From the NCBI GenBank assembly GCA_963277665.1, contig OY728158.1, forward strand, positions 600,742,818 to 600,806,817: DNA of 64,000 nt. Reading direction: 5' to 3'. Shown piece by piece: positions 11,451-25,189 of this stretch. The DNA is from Viscum album (Eukaryota > Streptophyta > Magnoliopsida > Santalales > Viscaceae). Position numbers and translations under genes: made by a program. Numbering within the stretch: the first letter of the stretch is position 1; the number at the start of each line of letters is the position of its first letter. The notes beneath the pieces are model-generated. The model worked only from the letters and a program-made list of their open reading frames with translations, was not told where the DNA came from and ran no database searches.

Positions 11451-12737
11451 TCAAAAACTATCTTATATGACATTCCCAAAATAATATAAATTCTTCAAAA
11501 TAACTATAACATAATTTCACCACAAATGTTATCTCATGCCTTGCATTTTCATTCCAAAATTTAATAAATTGTAATTTCCTCAAATTCAAGGATCATATAA
11601 ACCCAAATGGTTATTTATAACTATATCAAAAATATAAAAGATAATTCTTCCTAAAATAGCATTTTCACATAACAAACTGCATGGTTTCACATACAATAGA
11701 ATAGTCTTCCAAAGTAAACCCATCAACCAAGAACACTAATACTTTTAAAGATTTCACAATCCATTTATTTTCATGAAGTTTATTCCTTGAACAAGAGGAT
11801 ATCCTATAGAATAGTAAATTCACTCAGGTAATGCCCAGGCCCCTACATTTATGGTAAATTACTCTAAAAGTATTCTTGGGATCATTTTTATTTTCTTCTA
11901 TAGTACTATTCATTTTTCCTCAGCAATTCTTTACTTTTTTTCCTTCTTTCCCACACATAAACCATTTCTTTGTTCCATTGAGACACTTCCCTAGGTGTCT
12001 CCTTCCACATTTCCAATATGATGGAAATTGAGCTTTTTTTTCTCTATGGTCTCCACTGTGGGAGCTCTTATCATTCATCGCCTTTCTCTTCTTTGTTGAG
12101 TCCTAGAGTTAGTTAATATATATGTTTTTGATCATATTTTTGGATAACTAATTCTCCATGAACATGATATATTTTACACCTATCAACATTCTATTTCATT
12201 GCTCATTTTAACCATCGGTCCCACCTTGTACATCATGTTCAATGTTACTATGAATTCCTTGGAATCCAGACATTGACTAACACAATAAAGCATAGTGTGA
12301 GTCATAAAATCATTAAGATAATACCATAACACCTTATTTTCAATCTAAAACACCTTAGGATTAACCATGATTATTTATTCTCATCTTATATTAAAATCCT
12401 TTAAATCAATTTTTAAAGAAAATGTGAATTATCCTAAGCATATCACCGGGGAGTGTCGTAACCAAGATTGTAGCAAGGCCCATTGTCATGTAACAAGATA
12501 CCCTGGGTCAATATCGAAACTCCTTGTTGGAGTTTTCACTCCTAGGTACATCTGTGCTAGAGCCGCCTCTACTTTTTCATATCCAGAAATTGATGTATTT
12601 CATGGAAAACCCACATAATATTTACATTTCCAATATTTCCGGATGTTCTTCTATACTATTATTCAATGTCTATCTTAGGGTAATATTTTCTAATCAGTGT
12701 TTTTCTAAATCTAGCTTCCAAGGTTTGTACTAAACAT

Positions 12738-12749
12738 CCTCTGATACCA
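12738..12749 (-). other. Primer-binding site of E1 (initiator tRNA-Met)
   Basis: On the minus strand this reads TGGTATCAGAGG, two bases after the end of the LTR. The first eleven bases match the complement of the 3' end of plant initiator tRNA-Met, the usual primer of plant gypsy elements. It shows that the right LTR is the 5' LTR. Confidence 0.88.
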
Positions 12750-14988
12750 ACTGTAATGCCCAGACCCCAGTTACCCAGAGTTAGTGAATTATTACATAAC
12801 ATTGGCATGATACAATGAATCATGTCTGGAATGGACGATCGGTTTAATAGCCTTAGAAGTAATAGATATATACATAAGTTTTACATTACATCATGAAATA
12901 AAAAAACAACATTGTGTCCCCTTTGAACACTATTATATCCCTTAGAATATTCGTGCAGGATAATCGTAATATAATTTTTTGCGTCCTTGGAAAAATAAAA
13001 CATATGAAAGGGGTGACCACGAATGCTCAGTAAGAATAAAAATATAGCAGAAACTGTCATAAATAAGAATAAACATTTAGGAAAATGTATAAGACTAGAA
13101 CACAAGCATTTTAAAGTTAAACATTAGCATAATAGGGAAAAGTTAAATCAAATAATTCCATTTACTTATTCAAATCGATATTATACTAGTCAAATAATCA
13201 CATATAATATCAATAGGAAATTTCATAATGATAGAATGCATAATGCCGGACATTATAAAACATCTTGTTAAGGCCTCGACCAAGATGTCTGAAAATGATT
13301 TAGGCGTCGGCCATAACCATATATCAAACTGGGAAAGGCCTCTGCCAATTCCACATCTAATTATCTAATGAGACCTACCGATGCATCAGGGAGATATATT
13401 AGGATCCACCCATCACTTACTAAGTCCAATGCATTCCTTCCATGAAAAGGCTGAAACATAATCTAAACACTCGTATTAAAACTATCATACGAAATGTCAA
13501 TATTTTTACCACAAACCATGAATGGAATAAAAATAGCACATCCACAGTCAAATATAACTCATTCAATACAATATGGATGATTGTATTATAATAAAACAAC
13601 CTCAATAAAGAATAAAATACATTGAAGGAAATTGATTTAGATGAAAATAGTCATTAAAACTATTTGAGAGAAATATCCACTTTTTCTTAAAAACTTATTA
13701 ATATCACACTATTTATCAAAGAATTATTTTAAAAGAGATTTTTGAATCAAAGTGTCCCACACCACTTTGAATCATTTAAAAGTAATTTTTATTTCAAAAC
13801 ATTCATGTCCATATAAATAAATACTTAAACCTATTTTTAAAACATGAACATTAATGGGAAAGATTTAGAAGAATAAATATTTAAAACATTTAAAACAATA
13901 TATTAGTCAAAGAGTTACTAACCAAATAAGATATAATTTAATAAAATAAATTGATGAATAACATTAATAAAAACATTATAATATCATGAGAATAATGGTA
14001 TTTATGTTATAATATGTCGAAGGACATTACAAACACCATATAAAATGAATTGGTGCATAACGATAAAGATGTCTCAAAGGAATATAAATTGAGAAGACAT
14101 AACTTATAAAGACCATATCATTAGATTAAGGATAAATCAATGAAATAATTATGTGTGAAAAATATAAATACACTCAATATAATTGGATATTTAGTGTAAA
14201 TCATAAAGGTTACATTCACACCAAAGACTTGGATGTTTAACTCAATGAATGGAAATTGAGTTAAGATTACCCTTTAAAAGTTCATATCAATGGAATTTGA
14301 ATTTATCAATGGAGTATTTATGTGTATAAAAGTTATATCCATAGAAAGGTTAGTGGATATTACTATATAAATAATAAATAGTGATTCCAAAAATAATCTT
14401 GGATTAAAATAATCAATGAAGTATGTGTAAATACCAATGAGTAGAAATTGAAATTTGAAATTCCCTAACTGATTTTGTAACTTACGAAACATAAACCCCA
14501 TTAAAGAAGTATCATAAATTGAATATGTAAATACCCATAAATTGAAGTATATTACACAACTAATAAAATCATGGGTAGTACATTCACCACACAAAAGGAA
14601 ATAGTGGAAATATGGCATGAATCTCAGAGGAATAATAAGTGAGATGAAAACCCCTTACCTAGTACTTTTTCTTGGTCAAGGGTATGTTAAACTCATGTAT
14701 AATAGTTAATTCATTGTTATTAAATTATAAATGAACTATATACACAAATATTATATCATATATGATCCTCTAATATTTCATTGTAAATAATATTTTAGTA
14801 GTATCATTGTTTCGGGTGTTAACTGGTCTGTTTTCCTTTATATGTTGGGTTACGTAAGCCATTTTTGTTATGGATATGATTTATTTTATACATATAGAGA
14901 ATGATATTAAGTTCTTAAACATTATTTTTAATCATAAAATGAAAATTATTCTTGAATGATTATGATGGCGAATAAATCTCATCGTGTT

Positions 14989-15210
14989 CGTGGAGACGAT
15001 AATCTGTACGTATGCATGTGCAGCAATATCACTATATTGATGGAAATATCATATGTAATTGGATGTTATATCACATATACAGATTCTTTAACATTTTATA
15101 TTTATTATTTAAATCAGTTATACTCATTATTATACCCATCCAAATAATGAAGTGTTTGAATCACAAACTACACCACGACATTGAGACGGTAATCCGTACA
15201 TACGCACGTA
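14989..15210 (-). promoter_or_regulatory. Paired GTACGTACG leader modules in E1 right LTR
   Basis: Two copies, at 14989-15022 and 15179-15210. The first is decayed (TGTACGTATGCATGTG). The second keeps GAGACGGTAATCCGTACA. The spacing between copies is the same as in the left LTR. Confidence 0.7.
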
Positions 15211-15551
15211 TGGTGACTTTATCATTTATAGGATAGATATAATAATTAATATGGTTGTAACATTTTTATAATAACATCAAAATATATAAAAGATACTGGA
15301 TTTATTATTTTGTAATGGAAACAACAAAGAAAGAGGAAGTGTAAATAGAAAAGAACTTGAAAGAGGTTATGAAATATTTACCTCTTCTTCGAGTTCTTCC
15401 TTTTAATTTGATTAAAAGTCTTCTATAGGTTGGATTTCTGACCAAAGTAATTCCTCTTGGATGAAGGGATGAAATTTTGGAGGATATTGGGGCATGATTT
15501 GGACAAGACAAAATGATTTGGAGGAGTGAAATTAAGGGAAGGAGAAGTGCC

Positions 15552-15559
15552 CTTTTATA
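15552..15559 (-). promoter_or_regulatory. TATA box of E1 right (5') LTR
   Basis: Minus-strand TATAAAAG in CTTATAAAAGGGCAC, matching the solo LTR. This copy would drive the genomic transcript of E1. Confidence 0.7.
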
Positions 15560-17642
15560 AGATAGGTGAGGGTCACTTTAGAAAAACCTTGATATATTAT
15601 TTTATAATAAAATTATTTTCAGTTTATAATGGATCCAAAATGTATTATTTAAAGGATAAGGTGGGTATGGGTCGAATACCTCTCAACCAATAGGTTTTAT
15701 ACAGGTTTATGTCATCATATTAACCTTATCTTTTATTTTTAACTCTTAGTTAAATAGTTGGACATGTACCATGTCTCGTGGTATTTTTATATTATATTTT
15801 TAATAAACTTACTATAACAAGCCAAGAGAACCCTATGTGGTTCATTATTAATATATATATATCCTTATCCAAGTCCTTTGGATGAGCCTTATATTTTTAT
15901 AAATATTATATCTATTAATAATATAATACTTGTTTTGAAAACTCAATTATGTCAATTTTGACAATATTTAGTATCTGATTTTTTTGAAAGCCAAAAAAAC
16001 ATTATCACTTAGAATAAAATTTATTCAAATAATCTTAACATGTAATATTAAACTAGAAAATTATTTTAGTTCATCGGAATTATCAATTTACATTTATTTA
16101 GATATTTATAATATCAATTATTTTCATATTTCATTAATAAGGTAATTACCTCATCATCATTGTGTCATAAATAAATTAAATTATTTAATTTATAAAAATT
16201 ATAAATAAAATAAAAATATGTATGAAATATTTTTTTATTTCTAATTAATATTTATAGTCAAATTTTATATTATGTTTAACCCTATATTAAAAATGTTTTA
16301 GTTATTAAACTTGGAATTTAACTCTTTTAACTCTTCTTTAAATAGAATAATAATAAATGTCCTAATCTAATACAAGTGGACCAAAGAGGTTCGTATTTTA
16401 TTCTTAAGGTTGTTTTTGGTTGAATTAGACTTATCCAATATAATTAGGACATGTGTTAAGGTAATTATGATATCATTTTTACTCTTAATTACCATATTTA
16501 ATTTTTAACTGTGGTAAATAAAAATCAAAAGTTACTATTCACAAAAAATTATTTTCATCTTGTTGAAACATATTTTACATACTGATATTATTTGTGTCTC
16601 ATATTTTTTAAATTAAAATTATACAATCTGTAAAAGTATGTTTTATGAAAATTTGAAAATGCTCATAGGATGTGGGTAAAAGACGACAAAAAGATCAATA
16701 AAATTTTATACATCTAATTTTATTATCAAATTAATCTAATGAATTACATAGAATTTATATAGGTATTATATATCTATTTTTATGAAAAATAAAATAAAAT
16801 AAATAAATAGTTTTTTAAATAAATATTCGGTTTTAAACTATAACGCAGTGTTTTTCACTATTCATCAAAAATTGAATGTTTTCAGAAAAATACCAAAAAT
16901 TTACCCTAAGATAATTTTGATATTATGAATTCAAGAATGAATTATATTTTACCAAATTAAAAACATATAATTTTCATTAGATAATTTAAAATTAATTCCC
17001 GTTGTCAAAACTAAAAAGAAGGTTTTTTAAAAAGTAAAAACTAATAAAAGATTGACATGTGTTTATGTCAAATTTAAATGTGAAATTACTTATAATTAAC
17101 TACATTGTATTAAATGATAAAAATATAATATAATTATACTCACAAATAATTATAATACAAAATTTATCACTATAATTTATTTCTATTAAAAAAGTTGTTT
17201 TCAATTAAAATTTTGTATGTTTCAGTATACATCAAAATATGAAAGTTATCAGAAAAGTACCAAAACTTTATCCAAAATAAATTTTTTTTTTCGCGATTCT
17301 AAATAAGAATTTAATTTCATTAAATTTAATATATAAAAGTGTAAAATATTGGTTTTAAAAAGGGTTTTCCATTAAAAGGTGGTAAAATTGCATTTTTTAA
17401 AAAATGCTTCTTTTATCCGAAAAAATGAATTTGTTCTTATATTTTGTCTAAGAAACACATAATATTCATTATAAAATTACATGGAGTATATAAAATTCAA
17501 AATTCAGTTAATACTATTCATAACCTCTTTTGAACGGCTAGTTTGGTAAGTCGTGATGCGCTCAAACTCAGTGTTGCATGAAGCGCAAGCTATTGAATTA
17601 CTTTAAAGAAAATAACTTATTATGAAATATTGGAGTGTTACA

Positions 17643-17647
17643 AATAA
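17643..17647. repeat. Target-site duplication of E1, right copy
   Basis: AATAA, identical to 906-910. The E4 LTR resumes here. Confidence 0.9.
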
Positions 17648-20600
17648 AGCATGGCTTAGGAACATAAAGGATGAGTTTAATTAGAGTATAGATATATAAT
17701 ATTATTATTTAATGAAATATCTTCATCATCACCAATAAAGATCTTCCCCCATAGTAATCTTCTTGGACATACTCTATTTAGAAAATTTCTTCATAACCTA
17801 GGGAAAGGAAACAAAATAAAGGGTGACATCAGATGATCAGTAAGGGTAAACATTGAAGATATCAATTATTATAGTATAAGATGATCATCAGTGTATTATA
17901 ACATATTCATGTGCATGTTCTCAGTGTAAAATAATCATACCCAAAAAATTCTTAGATCAAAAACACTAAAATCAATTGATATCTTGAAGCAGGATAAATA
18001 AGGGTTTAAAAAATGTAATCAACCCACAAGAGTCAAAATATAGTCATGTTTCATCATGAGATTAATATATCATAATTCTATGAACATATATAAATTCAAT
18101 CATTTACACACATAACATTATGAGTATAACTAAAAAACATTCATACTCATGCATAAAAATGTTAACAAAGTTATTCCTAATAATTTTAATTCATATTTCA
18201 ATGTGCAAAGCTTGAAGAAATCATAATTGGGAATCAATATGTAAATAAATACTTTCACAGTAATGTACACAATTATCATTATCATCTCATGACACATAAA
18301 CATCACTTCACCCATTGCTTTAGTGGTCTATAAAAGACCCCACCATTACATATTTGTAATTAATTTATGTAAATATAAGAAGATTATGAAACATTAATCA
18401 TATCATCATATAATAGACAATAGAATATAGATGGATTTGATAAAAATGTCATCATCATAATGGAAGAACATATATAAAAACCACAATTATGGTATCATTT
18501 AAATATATCCTCATTAAATCATCATTAAGATGAAGGATGTTTTCATAGATGAAAATTTTCATCAAAAAAATCTAACATAATTATTGAGGAAACTATCATT
18601 TCATTTAGAATTCAATTATTTGAAATCCTAATATTTTAAAAATACTAAATAGAATATTTTATTTTAAAAAAAACTATATAAACTTGTAAAGTAATATTAA
18701 AAAAATTTAGCAACCATGACAGAGATAAATTATGTTCTTTTCGTAGTCATTAGAAACAAAAAATATATTCACACCTTTGGTAAAAAGTACCTCATATAGA
18801 AAATGAAATGATTCATTTTCAACCTTTTTAAAAAAAATTAAAATATTGATAAAAAATAATTTAAAAAATAATTTATGAATAGCAAAAAAATATACTTGAA
18901 AATAATTAGAAAACATGGATATAGAAGAAAAATATTTTCTAACTAAAAGAGGAGAAATAAGGATGCCTTTTCTTGAAAAAAATTTTTGCAATCTTTTTGG
19001 GTACCCATGAGCGTAAAATGGCACTAAAACATAAAAATTAAAAAAATAGAGTATAATAAAAATAAAATGGTTTTATCAAATAATAATCATATAATTTCTC
19101 AATCAAAATTCATGCATAAAAAATCCTGATTAAAATAGTATTGAAACATGATTCTCTTTCAACTTTGGTAGCCATAAAATCAAAAAAAAAAATGAAGAGA
19201 AAACCTTATCTGGATAATTATATCCACATAATTTTTATTAAAATAATAAAAAAAATACTTTCATGGGTAGTATATGCAGCAAAAATAAAAAACAATTCTG
19301 GAATATCGTATGTGTCACACAGAAATAAAAGTGAGATGAAAATCCATTAACTCAAGTTCACCTTACCTCAAAAGCACTCTAAACTCCTATATAGTAAATT
19401 TAAATTTATTTTAATTATATAAAAAATTATTTACATGCTTATAACATTATATATGATCCAAATAGAGCATTTCAAAATTCATTTATTAATAATTCCTTAT
19501 TAAAATCTTAATTTTTGGGTGTTAACTGTTTCGTTTTTCATGGGAGTTTCAATTCGGTAGTTCAGGTCCTTGAAATTTGATCATGGTACCATAATATATT
19601 TTATTTTAATCATGATATAAATATAATATATATTATTTATATATTTATTTATATTCATCCATAAATGATATAGAGGAAAAAATGATTTACACCATTCATG
19701 GAGATGGTTAGTTGTACATATGCATGAATGCTGTTTTCATTTTCAAACAAAAATAAGGAAAGAAAGATAAATAATATTTTATCCTTACATAAAAATAATA
19801 ATATCAAAAATAAAATTCATTAACATTATTTCCATATTTATAACAATCCAATTATTATATTGATGAAAGACAAATTACACTGCTACGTGGAAACGGTAAT
19901 TCATACGTATACACGAGCGATATTTTTGTTTTCCATAGGATGTAAAGTAGGACGATAATAGTTTTCACATAATAATAATAAATATTAAGTATATTTATGA
20001 TACTAAAGTCATTATTTTATAATGGATATCGTATATTTGTTGTAGGTATAAGAATAAATAAATTTTAACATACCCGATTAAGAGTTATACCTCTTTGTTG
20101 ATAAACCACTTTTGGATTAAACTTTAAGCCTTGAAATTATGGTATTTTGGAAAGAAAAAAATATAGGGAATGTGAAATTAAACTAGAAATTTATTATGGT
20201 AGTTCTTTTCCGATATATAAGGATCATGAATTGTGGAGAAGAGAGGATATGTGGTGTGTTTTTATAAGGGAGGGAAAGGATACACTTGGAATTACTTAAT
20301 AGATTAAATTATATATATATATATATCACAATTATTCCATGTTTCACCATGTAACCCTAAATTTAAATATTAGATGTTATAGGGTCTAAATAAACACAAA
20401 AAATAACATTTGGTCATTTTTTGATACATTTTATGCCTTATCTCACTGCTAGACCATTCTAAACTCATTTTAACCTTAATCAAGATAAATCAACTTTTAA
20501 ACATGAAAAAATAATTATATTACCAAAAATAAAAGGATCCTTATAAAAAATTAGATTATGATTCCAAATTTTGAATCCATTTTTATCATATTTAATTTAT

Positions 20601-21848
20601 ATTTCTCGAACAAATAACTTTTAATATAACAATACAAAAATGAATGAAAAATAGTTTTTATAAAAATATGCAATTTAAGAGTAAAACTCCTTATACATTG
20701 AAATAATGTAAAAAATTGGATGAAAAAAAATGATCAAATAATAATATAACTAATTTTTTTTAGACATCTTAATCAATAAAAACTGAATAAAATCTTCCAA
20801 CCAAGACATTAAATGTAAAGACCCAAAAATTATTTTTAATTTGAATAAAATATAACGTATCTTCAAAAAAGTAAATATTGGGTTTAAAATTCAAAATAAT
20901 GTTTTAAAATACATTATTTAACTTCTTAAATGTATATTTTGTTCTAAAACTACCTATAAAATAGAATAAAATCTAATTTTGTAGAGATTTTAAAGAGTTT
21001 CTCCATCATTTTGACCCAATTTTACCTCTTTTAACATGGAGAAAAATATCTACTATGATTATTACTCTTAATAACCAATGATTATGTTGAAGCTATTATA
21101 TTATATTAATTATTATTATTAAAAATATGGAATCAATTTTATCAAATTCAATTCACTAAAGGGGAATAAATTAATTTAATATTAAACTAAAAAAAGTAAT
21201 GAAAAGTTATTTTCTAGAAAAATAAATGTTTTCTTAAGAATCAAACGTTTTTATACAGAACTCCAATATAAAATTGATTCAAATAAAAATAATTGGATTA
21301 TTAATAATATAATTAAACTAATTTTTCTTTTGAATAATTTTAAAACAAAATGAAACTTTTTAAATGCTTGAAATGAAAAACAGTTTTCAGTAAAAATTAG
21401 TATTTCCCACTATTCACTGTAAAACCAATCTTTAAAAAACCCCAAAATTTCTCCCTAAGATAATTTTGATATGTTTATTTAAAAATTTTATCCTTTTTAT
21501 CAAATATAATTTTTAAAATTGGTATAAATTAATTCTGATATTTTCTTACAAAAAGCATTAAAAACGTTTTTTGAGGAAAATGTATTTTTAAAGCATAAAA
21601 TGATTTTAGTACAAATTATATACTTATTTATTGATGAATTTAAATTACATAAAACCATTATAAATATTTTAAATAAAATTATTATTCTTATTAATACCTA
21701 AAATTTTAATGTCTATGTTATAATGGTCCCATTTAAATCATAATATTTTTTTACAGTTTGTTTAAATACAGTTTTGCATGTAAGAAAGATACCAAAGAAA
21801 TAAAATTTATTTACTTATAAATATATCAAAAAATATAAAGGTATTAAA
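17648..21848 (-). repeat. E4 gypsy 3' LTR, left copy, main segment
   Basis: This continues the LTR begun at 660. It matches 40850-41783 plus 62544-62903, for example CTTTGGTAAAAAGTACC at about 18776 against CTTCGGTAAAAAGTACC near 41133, and the TTCATGGGTAGTATAT blocks. It holds two decayed GTACGT modules (19698-19730 and 19886-19920) and a possible weak TATA near 20212-20219. Its right end is placed at GGTATTAAA (21848), next to plus-strand pyrimidines TTCAATCCCATTT, by analogy with the PPT and LTR junctions of E1 and E2. The small open frames inside it (such as 18707-19024) are low-complexity and not supported as genes. Confidence 0.75.
19698..19920 (-). promoter_or_regulatory. Paired, decayed GTACGT-type modules in E4 left LTR
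   Basis: Two copies, at about 19698-19730 (CATGGAGATGGTTAG then TTGTACATATGCATG) and 19886-19920 (CGTGGAAACGGTAATTC then ATACGTATACACGAGCG). Position and spacing match E1 and E2, and most CG sites of the first copy have mutated. The shared module links E4 to the same lineage. Confidence 0.6.
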
Positions 21849-21892
21849 TTCAATCCCATTTATATGAATTCAAACCTCAAAAGTTTCACTTT

Positions 21893-24800
21893 GATATAAT
21901 AAACTTAGGATATTTATGCATCATTGCAACATTACATTCCCACGTAGCTTCCTCTAATTTATGCTTTCACCACAAAACATTGACCTGGTTAGTGGTATTG
22001 TGTCATAGCACTTTCAAAATATGATCTTGAATCTCAATGGTTTTCTTCATAATAAAAAATCTTATTCTAGTGGTATGACCTCTGAGTTTAGTACACGTGA
22101 AGGATCAGGTATGTACTCCCTCAAGAAAGATATATAGAATACATAGTGAACTTGAGAGAGATGAGGTAGAAGTGTCAAATGATAAGCTGCCATCAAGATA
22201 CAATAAATAATTTCGAAGGGACTGATATATCTAGGGCTCATATTTCCATCCTTTCCAAATATCATGACCTTATCCTGAGGAGATATTCATAAGAAGACAT
22301 TGTCACCAACTTCAAACTCTACATCTCACTGATGAATGTTAATATAACTTTTATGTCAACTCTAAGCCACCCTTATGTTCTATAGAATGAATCCAACCCT
22401 CTCCATTGTATCCTTATCTAAATCAGTCCCTAATAGATTTTTTCCCTTCTTTATCGCACCATATTGGAGTCCTAAACTTTTTTCCATATAAGGATTCAAA
22501 AGGATCCATCTGAATACTATAGTTAATGATATTTTTATGAGATAACTTCACTATGGGAGGGATTTTATCCCAAAAAGTTTTGAAATACAAAGAGAAATAT
22601 CTAAACCTATCCTCCAAGGTTTCAATAATTCTCTCAAACTAATCATCTACATGAGGATTATAAGAAGAAATGAAACATAACTCAAAATCCAGATACTATT
22701 GGATACTTCTCCATAACTTCTTGGAAAACCTCATATCTCATTTAAATATAATTTAATATTTTACCTCATGAAACCTTACCACTTCATTAATATGCATCAT
22801 GGAAGTTTGATCAAGAGAGAAATATTATCTATTATAAATGAATTGTATTTTCTTTATATGGTAGATGAATACTAACCTAATTTCATTACATAATTCCAGC
22901 ATTGTTGGGGAGTCCAACTAAAAAATACAAGATGATGATTTACTATTTAAATTCTAGTATAGGTAATTGTTCAACATCAACTTATACTTATTTCACTCAG
23001 CCTCATATTTCTATCATATCAGGCAGAGAGATTAATATAGTAAAAAATCCCTTTTAATGTTATCACACCAAAAATAATCTTTCAAATATCAATATATATA
23101 TTAAATTCAATGAAGAATAAAGAATGAAAAACTATGAGCTTCATCCAATAGATCTTTCACAAAATATGGTATAGAAGGGATACATACAAAGTTCTTAAAT
23201 ATTATCATTCCTTTACAATCAAGGTAGAACTCAGGAACATTGATTACCTTCTTTTTCACTCTAAATGTTCCTTTTGTGCCTCTTTAATCTTTACATGGAT
23301 ATATATTTAAACACTCATTTTATCAAGATAATATTTCTCCCCATCCTTCAATATTTTTAGACGAATCCTTTGAAAATCCAGAAATATTATATCTCTTGTA
23401 TCATTGATAAGCTAGCATGATCTTTCCGACTCAAAGCATCGACTATTTTGTTACTTTATTATAGTGGTAATGCATTGAGCAGTCATAATCTTTAATCAAC
23501 TACAACCAACTTTTCTATAAAACTTTCAACTCTTTCTAAGAGAATATATTATTTAAAATTTAATGGTAAGTAGATATGTCACACATTTTCCCACAAATAT
23601 AGTACCTTTATATCTTTAATTCTGAAATTACTATAGTAACTCTAAATCATAATTTAGGTAACATTTTTCATGAAACATAAATTTTCATGAGGCATAAGTT
23701 GTCACAATATCATTCTGCATGAGGAAAAATCCTCGTACCTTTTTTAATGTGTCACTAAATATTGAAAACCCTTATCCACTATAGTTTACTGTAAGCATAG
23801 GTTCATTGACAAAACTTCTCTTTAGTTCCTCAAAATTCACCTCACATTCTTCCATCCATAAAAACATAACCCCCTTTACACTCTACTACATGAGTGGATT
23901 ATAAAGTCATGAAAAATTTATCCCAATGATTTTTGTAATATCCAACCAAACCAATAAAACAATGTATCTCAGTAACCATGGTTGGTTTGGTCCATTTTTA
24001 AATAACTCCCTTATTTAAATGATCCACAGAAATACTATCACTTGAGATTAAATGGCCTAATAATGAAAAATTATGAAGCCAAAAGTTACCATTGGTAAAT
24101 TTTTTATACATATTCTTTTTATTTAAGGTCTTCAATATAATCTTTAAGTGATTGTTATGCTCTTATTTTATCTCGAAATATATAAGAATGTAATCTATAA
24201 AGCATACACTAACTTATCATGTTCATCTCTAAAGAATATATTCATTGAATAGATGAAGATAATGGGGAAATTAGTAAAACCAAAACGAATCACTATAAAT
24301 TTATAGTGCTCGTACCTCAAAGATAGGGTTATCTTGAATATGTCTTCAATTTTCACCCTCAACTCATAATATAGAGATCAAAGATCAATCTAGTAAAAAT
24401 ATTGTTCTCCTTGTAATTTTTTGAACAAATAATAAATACGAGGTAGGGGATAATTAGTCTTTATTACGATCTTGTTCAACTCCCAACAATCAATGAATAT
24501 TCACATTGATCCCTATTTCATCTTAAAAAAATGAATACATGAATCCCATAGTGATACACTTGTCTAAAGAAACCCCTTATCAAGATTGTACTAGAGTTTG
24601 TTCTTTAATTCATAAATCTCAAGAAGGACCATTCTATATGGATAGGTGTAGCACCATGTATGAGTTCAATTAAAAAATTAGCTTCATAATTCAGAGTAAT
24701 TCTATGAAACTCTCTAAGAAAGACAACAAAAAATTCTTATAAAATAGGCATATATTCAATTTCTAGTTTATTCTTATCCATTTGAGATAATAAAATCCCT

Positions 24801-25090
24801 CATGAATAGGCAACAAGACCCACAAAATAGAAATAACTTCCACTATAATTTTATATTCATCCTTGAACCAAAAGGCGATCATGGGTTGGTTCATAATATC
24901 AAATATGACACTCATTACATGAAATTTTATATGATATCTTTATAGAGATATCCAATTCATGATCAAAATAACATCAAATTTAGTGATATGTTGAATTATA
25001 ATATTTTCTAGAAGTACATTACCACAAATTTCAATCAGATAATAAAAATATACCTGACATATTGTCTCCATACCATTATGAGTTTTCACT
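21893..25090 (-). pseudogene. E4 gypsy pol remnant (RT, RNase H, integrase, chromodomain-like end)
   Basis: Decayed Ty3/gypsy polyprotein, read right to left. RT and its start lie around 24250-24700 (the antisense text matches the usual MRMCIDYRELN to DLFDQL zone). RNase H is around 23400-24000. Integrase runs about 22270-23300, with recognisable PFESLYGKKFRTPIW at 22423-22617. The GPY/F-type C-terminal part is at 22062-22265, with SPRYISPFEI and YIPDPSRVL. Downstream, in fragments, is a KHKLEEATWE-like segment around 21940, as at the end of chromovirus integrases. Stops and frameshifts are frequent throughout. Gag, protease and the 5' part are missing because of a deletion joining this region to the copia LTR near 25.1-25.2 kb. 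Confidence 0.75.
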
Positions 25091-25189
25091 GCTAATTCAA
25101 CATCTAATCATTAAAGATAATAATTAACATTCCTAGTGACATAACATGATATAAATAAATTAACATAACTAAAATCAAATAAGATAATT

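Larger units (their letters stand above)
10379..12751 (-). other. E1 interior, main part (degenerate)
   Basis: About 2.4 kb of interior lies between the solo LTR and the E1 right LTR. It corresponds to the E2 interior (48090-50223). The part near 11935-12010 resembles the gag zinc-knuckle zone of E2 but has no open frame. The SINE-like sequence is at 11333-11450. The leader block at about 12455-12580, containing GCAAGGCCCATTGTCATG and CCTAGGTACATCTGTGCTAGAG, matches E2 (49925-50045). No polymerase motifs were seen. Short open frames here are not supported as genes. Confidence 0.65.
911..17642 (-). mobile_element. E1: large-LTR gypsy-type element (LARD-like), with a nested solo LTR
   Basis: E1 has two long direct repeats (911-5817 and 12752-17642, about 4.9 kb each) and a 5 bp perfect target duplication AATAA. 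The PBS beside the right LTR matches initiator tRNA-Met on the minus strand, so the element reads right to left. The interior totals about 2.6 kb once the nested solo LTR (6019-10373) is removed. It holds no recognisable polymerase, only a faint gag-like region and a tRNA-derived SINE-like sequence. LTRs longer than the interior and a nearly non-coding interior are the hallmarks of large retrotransposon derivatives (LARDs). Such elements need proteins from an autonomous partner (inference from known LARDs). E1 inserted into the left LTR of E4. Confidence 0.85.
12752..17642 (-). repeat. E1 5' LTR (right copy)
   Basis: The right LTR of E1 starts TGTAATGCCCAGACCCCAG and ends GGAGTGTTACA, followed by the duplication AATAA. 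It is collinear with 911-5817, with a TATA box at 15552-15559 and modules at 14989-15022 and 15179-15210. The modules are more decayed than in E2, with several CG changed to TG or CA, as expected from deamination of methylated cytosine in old silent copies. Confidence 0.85.

Noticed and set aside
14274..14618. 114-residue minus-strand frame in the E1 right LTR
   Set aside because: The equivalent part of the left LTR (about 2455-2810) is not open in the same way. This is low-complexity AT-rich LTR.
18707..19024. 105-residue minus-strand frame in the E4 LTR
   Set aside because: It is Phe, Ile and Lys-rich translation of AT-rich LTR sequence. It is not preserved in the right LTR copy.
19141..19350. 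69-residue Lys-rich frame
   Set aside because: It is translation of A-rich LTR sequence without any motif.
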